Below, piece after piece: positions 1 to 10,709 of a stretch of DNA of 64,000 nt. The DNA is from Fragum whitleyi (taxonomy: Eukaryota > Mollusca > Bivalvia > Cardiida > Cardiidae): NCBI GenBank assembly GCA_948146395.1, contig OX411548.1:59105020-59169019 (forward strand), given 5' to 3'. Position numbers and translations under genes: made by a program. Position 1 is the first letter of the stretch, and every line of letters starts with the position of its first letter. The notes below the pieces were generated by a model, which was given only the letters and a program-made list of their open reading frames with translations, did no database searches and was not told the DNA's origin.

Positions 1-384
1 CCTTGAATGAATAAAATTTTCAAGATTTTCTCAATTTCAACTCATAAGATTAAAATCTGTCTCACCCTTTGAATCTCTCCTTTTCTAAAAACTGCACTCT
101 AAGGTGTTGTCATTTGTTGCAGACTATCATTGTCAGTAACAGTCTTCTCCTTTTCTATCTGGAAGGTAGGGACGACTGTTGGCAATAATCTTTTGAGAGG
201 TCAGAGAATATTAAACAATCTTTTTATTCCATATTCGGCTGGGTAAGAATTACTAGTGAACTGTCTTCACATAGAAAAGAATATCTACCGTGTCAGTTTT
301 ATAATGTCATTCAGTTCAGTTTTCTTTTTTGTGTGCATTAATTTATGTCAAGCCTGTTTGTGGTGAGATAAATCTGCTGTGTGT

Positions 385-466
385 TCAGGATGCAAGTGCA
401 TGCACAAAGCGGAGTATAAGTTGCGTACAGTTTGCACCATTTTGTCATCCTAAATGCATGACAGGT
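385..466. repeat. Half copy of GC-palindrome MITE family
   Basis: The order 'ttcaggatg ... gtgcatgcacaaagcgga ... cagtttgca ... tcatcctaa' matches the right half of the hairpin elements at 43229-43372 and 60245-60400. Only one side of the palindrome is kept, so this is a decayed partial copy. No coding potential is seen. Confidence 0.5.
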
Positions 467-468
467 TT

Positions 469-715
469 ACACCGACATGTCGGTGTATTGGTGTTAGTGT
501 GTCAGTCAGTCTGAATTTGTCCAGGATCATAACTCCTACATTTATTGATAAATTTAAAAATATTTAGGTGCAATTGTTCTCTATCGTGAGTAATTGTGCC
601 ACTTGAAAGAATTTTATAGAAAGCTGCAATGTCACAGCTTAAGGTCAAATATTAAGTTGAACATTTTCATAATCAAGCTCCTACATTTAGATTTAGGCCT
701 ATGGAGCTCAAGCAG
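469..715 (-). repeat. Tandem-monomer element beginning with an 18-bp palindrome
   Basis: ACACCGACATGTCGGTGT (469-486) is a perfect palindrome. It is followed by a GTCAGTCAGTCTG microsatellite and then diverged text with 'aactcctacattta' / 'aagctcctacattta' about 150 bp apart. Hairpin, TCTG microsatellite, monomers is the same end order as at 1468 and 8472, read on the minus strand. The far end is not recognisable. Confidence 0.45.
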
Positions 716-851
716 CTTTAGTTTATTAGAGCCTTGATTAAAGAATCCTAAATCCTAAACCCTAGATGTTAGAATGTAAGGGATTTTCAAAATATCTCTC
801 AGCTTGTTAGCTCATTGCAGCATGATATGATAAATGTAAGATATTGTTATG

Positions 852-1002
852 GAGGGTTCAACACAACACTGTTATAAGCGACTATATCTAGGGTTTAGTG
901 CAAGAGTGTACTAAGTGTACATACACATGGTAAACTCTTGCACTGAACCCTCGATATGAAATACAAGTATAGGCACTTACAATAGTGTAATGTTGAACCC
1001 TC
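852..1002. repeat. Foldback (MITE-like) element, arms about 55 bp
   Basis: GAGGGTTCAACA at 852 is mirrored by TGTTGAACCCTC ending at 1002. Inner segments 'gggtttagtgcaagagt' and 'actcttgcactgaaccc' also pair. The whole 151 bp can fold on itself. No ORF and no clear target-site duplication. Confidence 0.7.
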
Positions 1003-1467
1003 ATTGTTAGCGTGGAATGTCTCTAAAGCAATGTCTGTAGTCTGTCCTCCACAATATTTTTAGCTCTTGCTCTCAAACAGTTTGCATATCTTGGTGACTT
1101 TATGCAAAAGTATTCCTTGAGCAATGTTCAACCAAGAGTTGTTCAAATAATTGATTTTAACCGTTTTCTCTGTAGCATAAAGGGATATAAGTCCAAATGA
1201 ACAATTATGAAATAAAAATATTCATAAAAAGCATGTTTGTTAACAATCAGACTAGAGCTTGACTTGCTGAAAGTACTTGTTAGATTTCAGGCCACAGCTA
1301 AAGTGCAGTTGCCATTGGTAGCACATCAGACTTCCAATTTTCAGTAACAAAAAACCTTCTAGACTAGTTTGGAGCCTTTGTACAGCTATATACTGGAAGA
1401 GTTTTAAAAGTATAGCACAAAGGTACAGATAAAAGGGGGGGGGGCTATTGCCAGTCTAAAATCTTTA
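1003..1467. other. No recognisable gene
   Basis: AT-rich unique-looking sequence with a 10-base G run at 1435-1444. I see no ORF, RNA gene or repeat structure that can be named. Confidence 0.5.
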
Positions 1468-2110
1468 TTATTCCCCCTACAAAGAAGTTATTGGGGTGGT
1501 ATACTGGAATCAGGTCGTCTGTCAGTCTGTCCGTACATGTCATAATTTTGTGTTTTCGTCTACTCGGAGGCTTTTATAGTTACAGCTTTGAAATTCATAA
1601 ATAATGTATATCTACATATGACGTTGTGCACCTTCAATTTGAAGTCCTTTCTCTCATTGGTTGCTAAATCACCTCCCCTTGAAAACGTAATTTTCACCAA
1701 ATTATTGTTGTCTGGAGCATTACTCCTACACTATTGCATGTATTGCCTTCAAATTTATGCATCTGCAATTTTAGAGCCCTTACTCTCAAAAATTGCTGAA
1801 GTATCTCCCCTTGATCATGCAAATTTAAATAAAATTATTGTTCTCCGGAGTTTATTTCTCCTACACTATTGCATGTACTTAATTGAAATTGATACATAAT
1901 GTGTATCTGCATTGGAAATTGTACACCTACAATATTAAAGTTCCTACTATAATTTTATTGCTGAATAATCTCCCCTTGAATTTGTCATTTTCACATATTT
2001 TTTTTATCTGGAGCTTTTCTCCTGAACTAGCATATTTACCGAAATGAAATTTATACACTACACGATGTAGCATGTCATGTAATCTGGTGCTTTCTTAAGT
2101 TTTTAGGACC
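1468..2110 (-). repeat. Tandem-monomer element (~165 bp unit) with microsatellite end
   Basis: It opens with CCCCCTACAAAG...TTGGGGTGG and a GTCTGTCAGTCTGTCCGT run. Three diverged monomers follow, each containing 'tctccccttga', 'attgt[t/c]tctggag' and 'ctcctacactattgcatgta', near 1670, 1805 and 1970. The same end order occurs at 8472. The apparent 103-codon ORF here is only an open frame through the monomers. Confidence 0.55.
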
Positions 2111-2160
2111 CTACTAAAATAACTTGCTAAATTATCTTATATTAGCTGTTTAACTATTCC

Positions 2161-2186
2161 CCCCCCTCCCCCCCCCCCCCCCCCCC
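2161..2186. repeat. Poly-C tract
   Basis: Twenty-five C residues with one T interruption. This is a likely place for assembly or sequencing length error. Confidence 0.95.
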
Positions 2187-2249
2187 TTGAACAAGTCAGT
2201 TTGTACATTTTTATCTGGAGCATTTACTTACAATATCGCACATAGAGGA

Positions 2250-2409
2250 TGCCAAATTATCTCCCTTGAACTTGTTAATTTTTGTCTATGCAATATCTCA
2301 TTTACAAAGTGCCAAATTATCTCCCTTGAACTTGTTAATTTTTCTCCATGCAATATCTCATTTACAAAGAAAAGAATGCGTTTTTGTTCATGCAATATCT
2401 CATTTACAA
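2250..2409 (+). repeat. 60-bp minisatellite
   Basis: Two 60-bp units (2250-2309, 2310-2369) differ at a few positions. A third shortened unit ends at 2409. Each carries 'ctcccttgaacttgttaattttt' in its first half and 'catgcaatatctcatttacaaa' in its second. The text resembles the monomers just upstream, so the minisatellite probably arose by amplifying part of that element. Confidence 0.85.
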
Positions 2410-2896
2410 ACTAAAGAAATGACTCATTGCTTTATTCTTTTTGAAGTTGGTAATTATTTTTTTAAACCTGTTTCCTTAAGGCCTTGGTAACTTGTGGTCC
2501 ATTGTGTCCACCATATAAACAGAATTACGTGAATAATTAGTTTAGATACATCTAGAATAATAGGAAAGGACGATTGGTATCTTGGGAAATCTCTAACCGT
2601 CATTATCTTGACACCAAGGTGTGTTGTTTGGTCACAACGTGCGAGTGCGTGATATTTGTAATGTAGTTTAAACTCCTCAAGCACAATATCTTGACTTATC
2701 ACCATGTTTTTATGTAACATCTTTTTCAAGAAAAGAACACTTAAGTTTCCTTGCAAATGACGCCCAAGAAACTATGGAAGTTTTTTCAACTGATTATGGT
2801 GCTTTACTTGCTGACTAAACAGTTGTTTTCATTATAAATGCACTTTACTAATTTTCTGAATCTAGAATTATCAATCTACCTGTGCAAGGATTTTTG
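2410..2896. other. No recognisable gene
   Basis: AT-rich sequence. A 100-codon open frame on the minus strand here has no domain signature and no convincing splice context, so it is not called. Confidence 0.4.
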
Positions 2897-3045
2897 AAAT
2901 ACGACCTCTGGTTGGTCTGTTTCAGAACCAATTTCTTTTTCATATATTTATTTTAAGAAATTTCCAGATGATCCCTTTTCACGTGACGGGTCACATATAT
3001 GGAAATAGGATTGATCCAGCACAGGTCAACCAGAAGGTGTATTTT
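2897..3045. repeat. Foldback element around a CACGTGA core
   Basis: 'aaatacgacctctggttgg' at the left is mirrored by 'caaccagaaggtgtattt' at the right; 'aaccaatttc' and 'gaaataggattgatc' continue the imperfect pairing. The centre contains TTCACGTGACGGGTCACAT. About 150 bp, no ORF. Confidence 0.6.
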
Positions 3046-3129
3046 GGAAATATACAACAGCTGAAAGTTAACTAATGCCAGCTAGATTTTGGGTTCTTGT
3101 GAACTATGCTCAATGAATTCTCCCCCTTT

Positions 3130-3960
3130 TTAGCAATCGAGGGGTGTAGCTCATTTGCCCTGCAATTCTACCCAAAGAGATCTATCCACGCAAGCATTTT
3201 CAATTTGCTGGCATTCATACTTGAAGGATTTAAAGGACAGTATCAAACCATTTGAAATAACAAAAGGCAATTACTTCAAGAGTTATGATCCTCCCTAAAG
3301 AGATCTCTCCAATTATGGATTGTCAAATTAATAGGTGGTTTTTTTTTACAAATGTATGCACTGGACAAAATTTATGTCTGTAAATAACGAAAATAACTTG
3401 CGAATATGATCTGTCTTCCTGTGAAGTTACAAGCCGATAGCATTTATACTTCATGAGATGCGCTCAAGATAAAATGAAAGACGTTAACAAAGGACAGTAA
3501 CTCAAAATTTAAGCTAGTAAAAGGTATTGTTCTTGTCTACTGTTTTCCCCTCAACGAGATCTATTCACCTGTTAAGTTTCAAGTTGATAGCATTTACACG
3601 TTAGAAAATATGCTCTGGACAAAACCTAGGTCTTTGAAATAACGAAGGGTAATAACGAAAAAAAAAAAAAGAGTGAATAAATGAATAGTCAAACGAGTTA
3701 TTGTTCTTGTGCACCACATTTTTCCTCATTAAGATCTATAGGAGATATGCTCTGGACAAGATTTAATTATCTAACTTAATTAACAAAGAGTAATAACTAA
3801 AAAATCAAGCAAGCAAAGATTATTGTTCTCGTTCTTTGCAATTCTCCTCTATGAGACCTGTCCACATGTGAAATTTCAAGTTGATAGCATTTACACTTTT
3901 AAGAGATACGCTCCGGATAAAAGCTTCATATTGCCATATTTAAATGAGTTTCTTTAAGAA
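3130..3960 (+). repeat. Tandem array of ~190-bp diverged monomers
   Basis: About four to five monomers recur. Recurrent words are 'attgttcttgt', 'agatctatccacctgtgaagtttcaagttgatagcattta', 'gagatacgctccggacaaaa' and 'aataacgaaagg'. A related unit occurs at 60985-61290. This is a non-coding body of a dispersed element; both ends are eroded. Confidence 0.7.
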
Positions 3961-5213
3961 GGCACTAAAAAAACATTTTCTTTAACTAGTCAATTTGTGT
4001 AAAACCTCGCGTTCTTCATCTCTGATATCTACAGACAAGATATCGACATTCGTCCAATCTGGTTCTCCAGAATGGTCGAATGGCGATATCTTTTCTGTAG
4101 GTATTATCCACAATTCGATCATCTGACTTTTTTTAGGAGTCCGATGATCGATTTGTGGCTTCCCTGCAAAACTTTTTCAAGAATGGTAAAACAATGGATA
4201 CTGACCGGTGTAGGGTAAAATGCGAAATAACATCAGATAATAAGTCTCGAAAATCGCCGACGTAATGTGTTGACAGGGACATGTTACAATTCCCTAAGAT
4301 CCAATTGTCTACACCTATTTTTCTGGCCATGTCAATAATAATTGTCCTTGCAACACTGTTCGTATATAGACTCTAGATCCGTCTCTCTGAGGTTTTTGTT
4401 TGTTTTGTCCGAAGCGAGGCCAATGTTACAAAAATGAAAAAAAAATGTCTTTCTATCTTCTGTTTAAGTACGTACCCCTCTAATTTAAAAATTATATAAT
4501 ACACCATAATTAATAATATCCTAGAATTACGTGATGAATTATAATAAATTGAAAAAAATACTCGGATATGATCATAAAAATGCATTTCCGCACATCTACA
4601 ATACTCTTTCAATTTTATGCCGTTTTCATTAAACTGAGTCAATAGCAATAGTAGAAGCGGTAAAACAATTCGATGGTAATTTTGTTTTTGAACCAATCCG
4701 ACAACCGGTTTATTAGGTTCATCGAATCTTTGATGTGTTCGAAAATCGATTGAATTAATCTTCGCAAGTCGAGCTCAAGTGACCGGCAATGTCCTCAACC
4801 GATTTAGTTTTTTTTTTCAAATATATTTTGTATACTTTATTACCTTCCTAGGCAAACGACATTTATAAAATGATTTCATTTTCGCGCTGACGGGCCCACT
4901 AATAAAGTCTGAAGGACAATGAGTTATATACAAAAAGTAAAATCCGAAGGCGATGCCCGAGGATTTTGTTTTGCTTATTACTGCTCCAACAATCAGACTA
5001 TATTCATGGACAATTAAACGCAAAAAATGAATTATATCCATCACAACACGATCACAATTATGAACATTATTACCAACAAATATAAGCTTCATTTGTTAGT
5101 TTTAAACCAATTCATTTTAGTTCGATTGCGACGAAAGCTTAAGCTCATAGAATCACTCAAGGTTAAACTTATAGAATCACCCTCGAACGCTCAATCCTGA
5201 TGTTTTCACGCCC
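3961..5213. other. No recognisable gene
   Basis: AT-rich sequence. Open frames of 65, 107 and 91 codons on the minus strand are low-complexity translations without domain or splice support. No RNA gene is seen. Confidence 0.4.
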
Positions 5214-5385
5214 CTAAGAGAGAGGCAGTGGTTTTAACCCACTGCTACACAATTTTAAATCTGGGTGAACTGGGGCTGGCTATTAAGTGTTTTGCCCACA
5301 AATACAACCGGCGATGGTCGGGCTCGAACCACGGACCTCCAGGTCACGGGTCGAGTGTATTTACCACTAGGCCACCGAGGCAGCC
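5214..5385 (-). repeat. tRNA-derived SINE
   Basis: Read on the minus strand, a tRNA-like head runs from about 5385 to 5315. It has an A-box-like GGTGGCCTAGTGGTAAA and a B-box GGTTCGAGCC, the internal RNA polymerase III promoter pair. A non-tRNA body follows with 'ttgtgggcaaaacacttaa' and a short inverted 'cagtgggttaaaaccactg' near the end. The acceptor stem does not close, so this is a SINE head and not a working tRNA. Confidence 0.8.
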
Positions 5386-5864
5386 ATCTGTTATAATATT
5401 ATATCTAAAAGTTATTATTGTGTCGCCCCATTGGCGACACTCATTGTAGTATACATATTCTAATTTTTGAAATTACATCATATGGAAGGGTTCATTGAAT
5501 CCGAGTATCGCATATTCATATTCACAACGACTGTTTACAAGGTCGAATGTTCAAGCATTACCTCAAAACATTTTTTGAAGTTCATTAAAACGCAAAATAA
5601 ACTTTAAAGTTTATGAAACTTTGAAAAGGACTTTTATTTCGTTTTTCAGTTTTCCGTTTCTACTTCAGGCTGTTCCTGGGCATATATGTCTGAACTCCAA
5701 CCAGTTCAAGGCAACATAGGATATGTCGTAATTTCTTATTGAATCAAAGAACTTATGGTGACTGATCAACTCGACTCATCGGCAACTCGGCCCAGCGTAT
5801 AACTCGGCCCCTAATCTAATACCAAATCCATTTAATCAAAGTACTGATAAGTTGGAATGCGTTC

Positions 5865-6262
5865 AAGAGACCATGTCATCAAGCCACTAACGAAGCTGAC
5901 GCCTCCCGCCCAGGTGATCACATAATACGTCTCGACTTTTGACTAAAAAATTCACAAAACCGCGTTAAAATATGCGTTAGGTCAGATGACTAGGAAAATT
6001 TTGTAAAAGTTTCATCTAAATCGGTCCATAATTTATTTATCTTTTTTACATGAAGGCTCTTTTTCCATGACGCGGCTGAAATTCACCAAACCGTGACTTT
6101 ATGTGCAAGGTCAGGTGATTAGGAACATTCTGTGCACGTTTCATCCAAATCCAACAAGAAATTTTGGAGGAGTTGTGCTCAAAAGAAAAGTGGACGTACG
6201 TACGAACAGACGAAGATGAAGCCAATATACGACCGCCTCCAGCTGCGTATAAAAATGAAATC
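5865..6262 (+). repeat. Tandem-monomer element (~120 bp unit) with ACGT/GGAC end
   Basis: Two monomers share 'ggtcag[a/g]tgactaggaaaattttgtaaaagtttcatc[c/t]aaat' (about 5940-6060, 6061-6180). A 'gtggacgtacgtacgaacagacg' stretch follows, then 'cgcctccagctgcgtataaaaa'. A CAAGAG lead is at 5865 and 'gctgacgcctcc' near 5900 resembles the right end. The layout fits the hairpin/tandem class described in the findings. Confidence 0.5.
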
Positions 6263-6643
6263 CGAGAAAATACTATACCTGCAATGTCAAAATCGCAAAA
6301 TTCAAGACTAGCCTTTAGGTAACGCAAGTTTATGCGTAAATTAAACGATACATGTTTTTTGAAAGCCAAAAATGATTTTTGAAAGCCAATTTCAATCGTA
6401 CGATTGCGATACGACCAAATTTCGATCGTAGGATCTTTCTTGAACGAGGCCTCTGAAGGCAAAACACGTGGGGTTGGTAAACTCGTTCAGATATTTGATA
6501 AAAAACAAAGGCTGTAGTTAACTTGTGAAAATCTTCAATGATATTAAAAGGATTGCTCACGTGCGTATTTTTGCGCAAGTGAATTTATGTCGAAGCAATT
6601 TTAAAGAAAATGGAAAAAAGCAGAAAGGGAGGATAAATATTTG

Positions 6644-6750
6644 CCTATAGACCCGCAATTTAGAGTGAGTGATCAAAGGTAAATTTTGTCTATACAGGTA
6701 TTGACAAAATTAACCTTTGATCTATCACTTAAACTTGTGGATCTATACCT
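6644..6750. repeat. Short foldback MITE
   Basis: 'cctatagacccgcaattt..agtgagtgatcaaagg' is mirrored by 'cctttgatctatcact..aacttgtggatctata'. Inner 'attttgtc' / 'gacaaaatt' also pair. A half copy ('ctttgatcactcacttgaaattgcaggtctata') lies at 11056-11092. Confidence 0.75.
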
Positions 6751-7018
6751 TCATCGATCCTTGCTGCGTCCAACATCAAGTGAAACTGTCGCTCGATTTG
6801 GAAATGGGGTTCCATTTTTTTAAGAGAAGTAATAAAAGGAGAATATTTGCTGGATCGGGTTGTTAATACAGATAAATAATCTGCAGATTTTGCGCGTTTC
6901 TAATAATGGTTTACGAAACAATTAGATAAAAAAAATATTTGAACTACGGTATTTTGTTGAAGTGTGTAAAAAGTTCGTTCAGAAAGAGAAACTAGACCTC
7001 TAAAAGAAGCTATAACAT

Positions 7019-7157
7019 AATTCTACGAAAAACAGGTCGCGACGTTACCAAATAAGCAGATCACGTGATTGGCTTGTGCTATTGCAACAATTCTACGAAA
7101 AATAGGTCGCGTATTACCAAATAAGCAGATCACGTGATTGGACAGTGCTGTTGTCAA
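7019..7157 (+). repeat. 70-bp tandem duplication carrying TCACGTGA
   Basis: Units 7019-7088 and 7089-7157 share the order AATTCTACGAAAAA, AGGTCGCG, ACCAAATAAGCAGATCACGTGATTGG. Each carries a palindromic TCACGTGA E-box. Whether it acts as a bHLH-ZIP binding site is inference. Confidence 0.85.
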
Positions 7158-7674
7158 TAGCTTACTTTATTGGACTTGACTTATCACATGATTTCCAATT
7201 ATAGTAATGCAAACATTTGCTACTAGTAAATTCGTACGCAAGTTTCAATAAATTTCGTTTAAAACATAAATTAGCGTGTTAATAATTTACATGAAGTGAT
7301 AGTTGTGTAATTGTTCAACATTATTACTTCTTGATGAAATAAACTGTATGTCCGTGTTAAGTTGAGATATACAAAATAGGCCGGAGTGTACTCACATCCT
7401 GTTCACGTGATATGTGTTATCAAAAAACCCGAAATAAAATTATCTTGTGTTCATTTTGCGGTTTTGTTAAATCTAAGTTGGAATTGCTCCGCATTCCAAC
7501 TTAAAAACTATAATCTATTAAGTATAGTTATTACAAATAGAAAAATATTAATCTTCGTTCAATTGTTCGGTAATGTGCGTATGCATCAGCAATTTAATTC
7601 AAGAATCGGCACATTTTCAAACAATGATTTGATATGATAATAATAAAACACAAAATAATATTTAAAAATATAAA
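7158..7674. other. No recognisable gene
   Basis: AT-rich sequence. An 83-codon plus-strand open frame (7386-7637) has no recognisable domain and no splice signals of note. Confidence 0.4.
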
Positions 7675-7800
7675 CAGCAATGTATAACTGCACTGTACAC
7701 CCGGCACAGTACTGGAGACGTAGCGTGTCGTAGAGAAAACACAACACGTCTAGAGCTAGCTGGGTCACCAGGTGTCGGCACCTTTTGAAGTTCCCAGGGT

Positions 7801-7980
7801 CTAGTTTCATCAAAACATTTAAGACATATTTTTGTCTTACAGATGACTTTCGACACAGTTACAACAACGATCACTTTACATAAGTATTGATAGATTGGTG
7901 ATACGTGATTTTTGTCCTAAATATTTTGAAATCATTGGTAAGACAAAAATGTGTCTTAAATGCTTTGATGAAACTGGCCC
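7801..7980. mobile_element. Nested foldback MITE, ~40-bp arms
   Basis: 'tagtttcatcaaaacatttaagacatatttttgtctta' on the left pairs with 'taagacaaaaatgtgtcttaaatgctttgatgaaactggccc' on the right. Copy 2 of R1 goes straight from 'gcaagaat' to 'ctggggacttc' at the matching place, so the foldback was inserted after R1 spread. Confidence 0.8.
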
Positions 7981-8471
7981 AAAGTTTTTGCACACGAGGT
8001 CGCTTTTATAATCAGTTACACATTAGATTTTATAGGTTTCTCTCGTTTTAACAGTTTTGACTCGGATTTAAATTGATGTTTGAAGAATGTACAATGATTT
8101 CAGCAATATTTTCGTAACAACATGAAGAAAGGAAATTTCGATCGCATGAAGCTGTTGAAGAATTTTATTTCATTTAAGTTGTTGGAGTAATAAAAAATGA
8201 AAGAAATTGATGTTTGATGTTACACCTCGTGTATTACGAGAATTAGTTTAAATTTTGTGTCGCAATTCGATACCCGTTGCATTTTAACCTTTTGCGCTTC
8301 CAGAGCAATTTTGCTCGCGCTAGTTTTCAGAAGTTGAGCGATCTTTTGATGATGACTTAAATCGTGCAATCACCATAATCATGATCGGGGTTGAAAATAG
8401 TTAACTATAATCTTTTGAAAATCGCGTTGTGGGGTAGCTCTAGTAAAACAAACGATGAGACTGTGTTTTTT

Positions 8472-8948
8472 ATGCCCCCGTATCGAGAGATCGGGGGCAT
8501 ATTGTTTTACTCATGTCCGTCTGTCTGTCTGTCTGTCCGTCTGTCTGTCTGTCTGTCCGTCCGTCTGTCCGAAAACTTAACCCGAAAACTTAACCTTGCC
8601 AATATCTTCAAGCCTATTCAAGATACAAAGCTAATATTTGGCATGATGATAGATCTCAATGATCCGCATCCGCTTGTACCAAAGTCAAGATCATGTGACA
8701 AGGTCAACTGTCAAGGTCAAACTTTGAAAAAACTTAACCTGAAACCTGAAAACTTAACCTTGCCAATATCTTCAAGCCTATTCAAGATACAAAGCTAATA
8801 TTTGGCATGATGATAGATCTCAATGATCTGCATCCGCTGGTTCCAAAGTCAAGGTCATGTGACAAGGTCAAGGTCATCTGTAAAGGTCAAACTTTAAAAA
8901 AAAATTGCCGTTTAGGGGGCATTCGTGTTTCACAAACACATCTTGTTT
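8472..8948 (-). mobile_element. Helentron-like non-autonomous element (ATGCCCCCG family)
   Basis: The left end is ATGCCCCCG...CGGGGGCAT (8472-8500), followed by a TGTC/CTGT microsatellite. Next come two ~164-bp monomers containing 'ttgccaatatcttcaagcctattcaagatac' and 'caaggtcatgtgacaaggtca'. It ends with GGGGGCAT (8915-8922) and the hairpin GTGTTTCACAAACAC (8925-8939), then TCTTGTTT. Comparison with R1 copy 2 gives an empty site TTTTT^CACC and no clear target-site duplication. That is known of Helitron/Helentron elements and fits here; no Rep/helicase is present. Confidence 0.7.
8515..8570 (+). repeat. CTGT/CCGT microsatellite
   Basis: An imperfect tetranucleotide run with TCTG and TCCG units. 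It sits just inside the left end of the element at 8472, as similar runs do in its relatives. Confidence 0.95.
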
Positions 8949-9420
8949 CACCATGGACAGCGGGCGGTTGGGTGTTGATCGGATATTCCAGGGCCTCAAA
9001 ATCGTATTTTATGGGGGCGCGTTTATAAGGGAGGGCGAGTCTAATAGATGAAATACGGTACATATTTTTAATATATTCTACGATATTATGGACTATATAG
9101 TGGGCCGAGTTTTTCTACTGGATGAGTTGAGAGCAAGAAAAAACGACCAAGATTCAAAAGAGCTCTTATCGCGCTCAAACCGTCAGACGCGTTTTCCCCC
9201 CATTCATTTAAAACAACTCAAATTGAATATATGTCTGATGAATCAAAATCCAAGAGAAAGTCGGTGCACTTCAACTACTCTAGCAGCTTCTTTTTTCATT
9301 AATTTTTTTTTGTATCACTGGAATTGTATGAAAATATTGTTAATTAAGTTTCATATCAATTTGCAGAGAAGCAATAATTTCCAGGCATTGAAACAAAATT
9401 CATCTTCACTAGTCTTCTTT

Positions 9421-9985
9421 TTAGCTCTACTGAGCGCAACGTGCTCAAGCAAAGCTTTAAGGATCACCCAGCGTCGTCCGCTGTCAACAATCTTAAAATT
9501 TCTTCTTCTCCTGAAACACCGGGTCATTTGAACGAAACTTTGTCACAATGTGCACTCGAACTACTGAATGGCCCAAAAATATAGGCCTGGATTTCTATGA
9601 AGTCTTTGAACGACATATCCTACTGAACCGCTAGACCAATCTCAATATTTTTGTGCTAGAGTGTTCATTAGGTGACCCACCTTTAAAATTGTGCGCGAAA
9701 TTTCGATTGACCAATAGCCTAAACATTGGTGTGGCAGGGCGTAGCAATTTTTACTAAGAAATCTATGAACGGCATCTCCTCCTTAATTGCAAGACCAATT
9801 CCGATGGAACTTTTCCGAAATGTTGACCCTTTCCGAAAATTAATCGCGAACTTTGATTGATCCATAAATGTAGGCATGACAGGACGTGACAATTTTCACT
9901 TTGATATATTTAAACAACCTCATAAAGAACTGGGCCAATGTCAATGAAACGTTGCCAAAATGTTCCTGTGGTTTCTCTGTAAAAG
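9421..9985 (-). mobile_element. Truncated tandem-monomer element with GCTC terminus
   Basis: TTTAGCTCTACTGAGCG at 9420 is the reverse of the conserved GAGCTAAA end seen in related elements. Three ~180-bp monomers follow, recognised by 'ctatgaacg[a/g]catctcctc', 'aagaccaat.tc.atg.aacttt', 'gaaatgttca' and 'gcgcgaa.tttcgattga'. The hairpin end expected beyond 9990 is missing, so the copy is truncated. Confidence 0.6.
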
Positions 9986-10709
9986 TGTCCACAAAATCCA
10001 GATTTGCCCCCCCCCAAGTTCGAGCATGGCAAGGCGCAGTATTTTAACTCTGAATTCTCTAAACGTAGCGCAACTGCACCAAATAAAACATATGTAATTA
10101 ATACATGCAAACCGATTTTTCTTAATCTGTCAAGTATTCAACATAACTCAACTGTCATTGACTTAAGTTTCATGAGCGGACAGGAAAAAGGGAACGTGTT
10201 AAAAAGAACCTAAGTCAGTCTCGTTCGAAAATGGCGTGTTAACAATTTGTCAATGGTTTTATTGCATATTCCAACAAAAATGATAGTCCCGTGTTATGTC
10301 TATCACGAAAAGATTCTGGGGCTATTTATTACTTTTTTTCATGTCTATAAATTTTCTTATCAACATCACGTAATTTTTTACTTATTCCAAAGTATATTAT
10401 CGTACCAAGACTGGCGAAAGTTCTACTTTTTCTTAAGAGAAAATATTCGATTTCCTATCACTTGCGATGGTCATGCCCAAAATGATAAAAACAATTTTCA
10501 GTTAAATGGCAATCTAATATTTTAGGATTAATAAATACCTTTTTAAACTTCTCCACATAATTAGCTACACCCTTTTATGCGGGGCTAGTTTTTGTTTTAA
10601 AGCAGTTCTATTTTGTGAAGTTCAGAATTGTAAACATTGACGGATTCATTTTAGATTTGCTTTTGTACACCGAAAAAAAAAATTGTCGTGAACTCAAGCT
10701 GCGTGATTG
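9986..10709. other. No recognisable gene
   Basis: AT-rich sequence with a short C run at 10007-10015. Open frames of 69 and 92 codons lack domain and splice evidence. Confidence 0.4.

Larger units (their letters stand above)
7675..9045 (-). repeat. Old dispersed repeat R1, copy 1 (with two nested insertions)
   Basis: The minus strand matches copy 2 at 18783-19420 in collinear order. Matching blocks are 'agggagggcg', the 'gtatttatgggg' region, the 'gtcaagggcct' region, 'cacggaccgtgga', 'agatcgttcaa', 'aactagcgcg', 'aaaagcgac', 'gtgacccagctagct' and 'agacgtgttgt'. Copy 1 additionally holds the foldback at 7801-7980 and the hairpin element at 8472-8948, both absent from copy 2. No protein is recognised in either copy. 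Confidence 0.75.

Noticed and set aside
1588..1899. 103-codon plus-strand ORF
   Set aside because: It is an open frame through two tandem monomers, with matching hydrophobic blocks caused by the repeat.
2187..2414. 75-codon ORF with repeated NISFTK words
   Set aside because: Translation of the 60-bp minisatellite; the repeat length is a multiple of three, so any open frame repeats.
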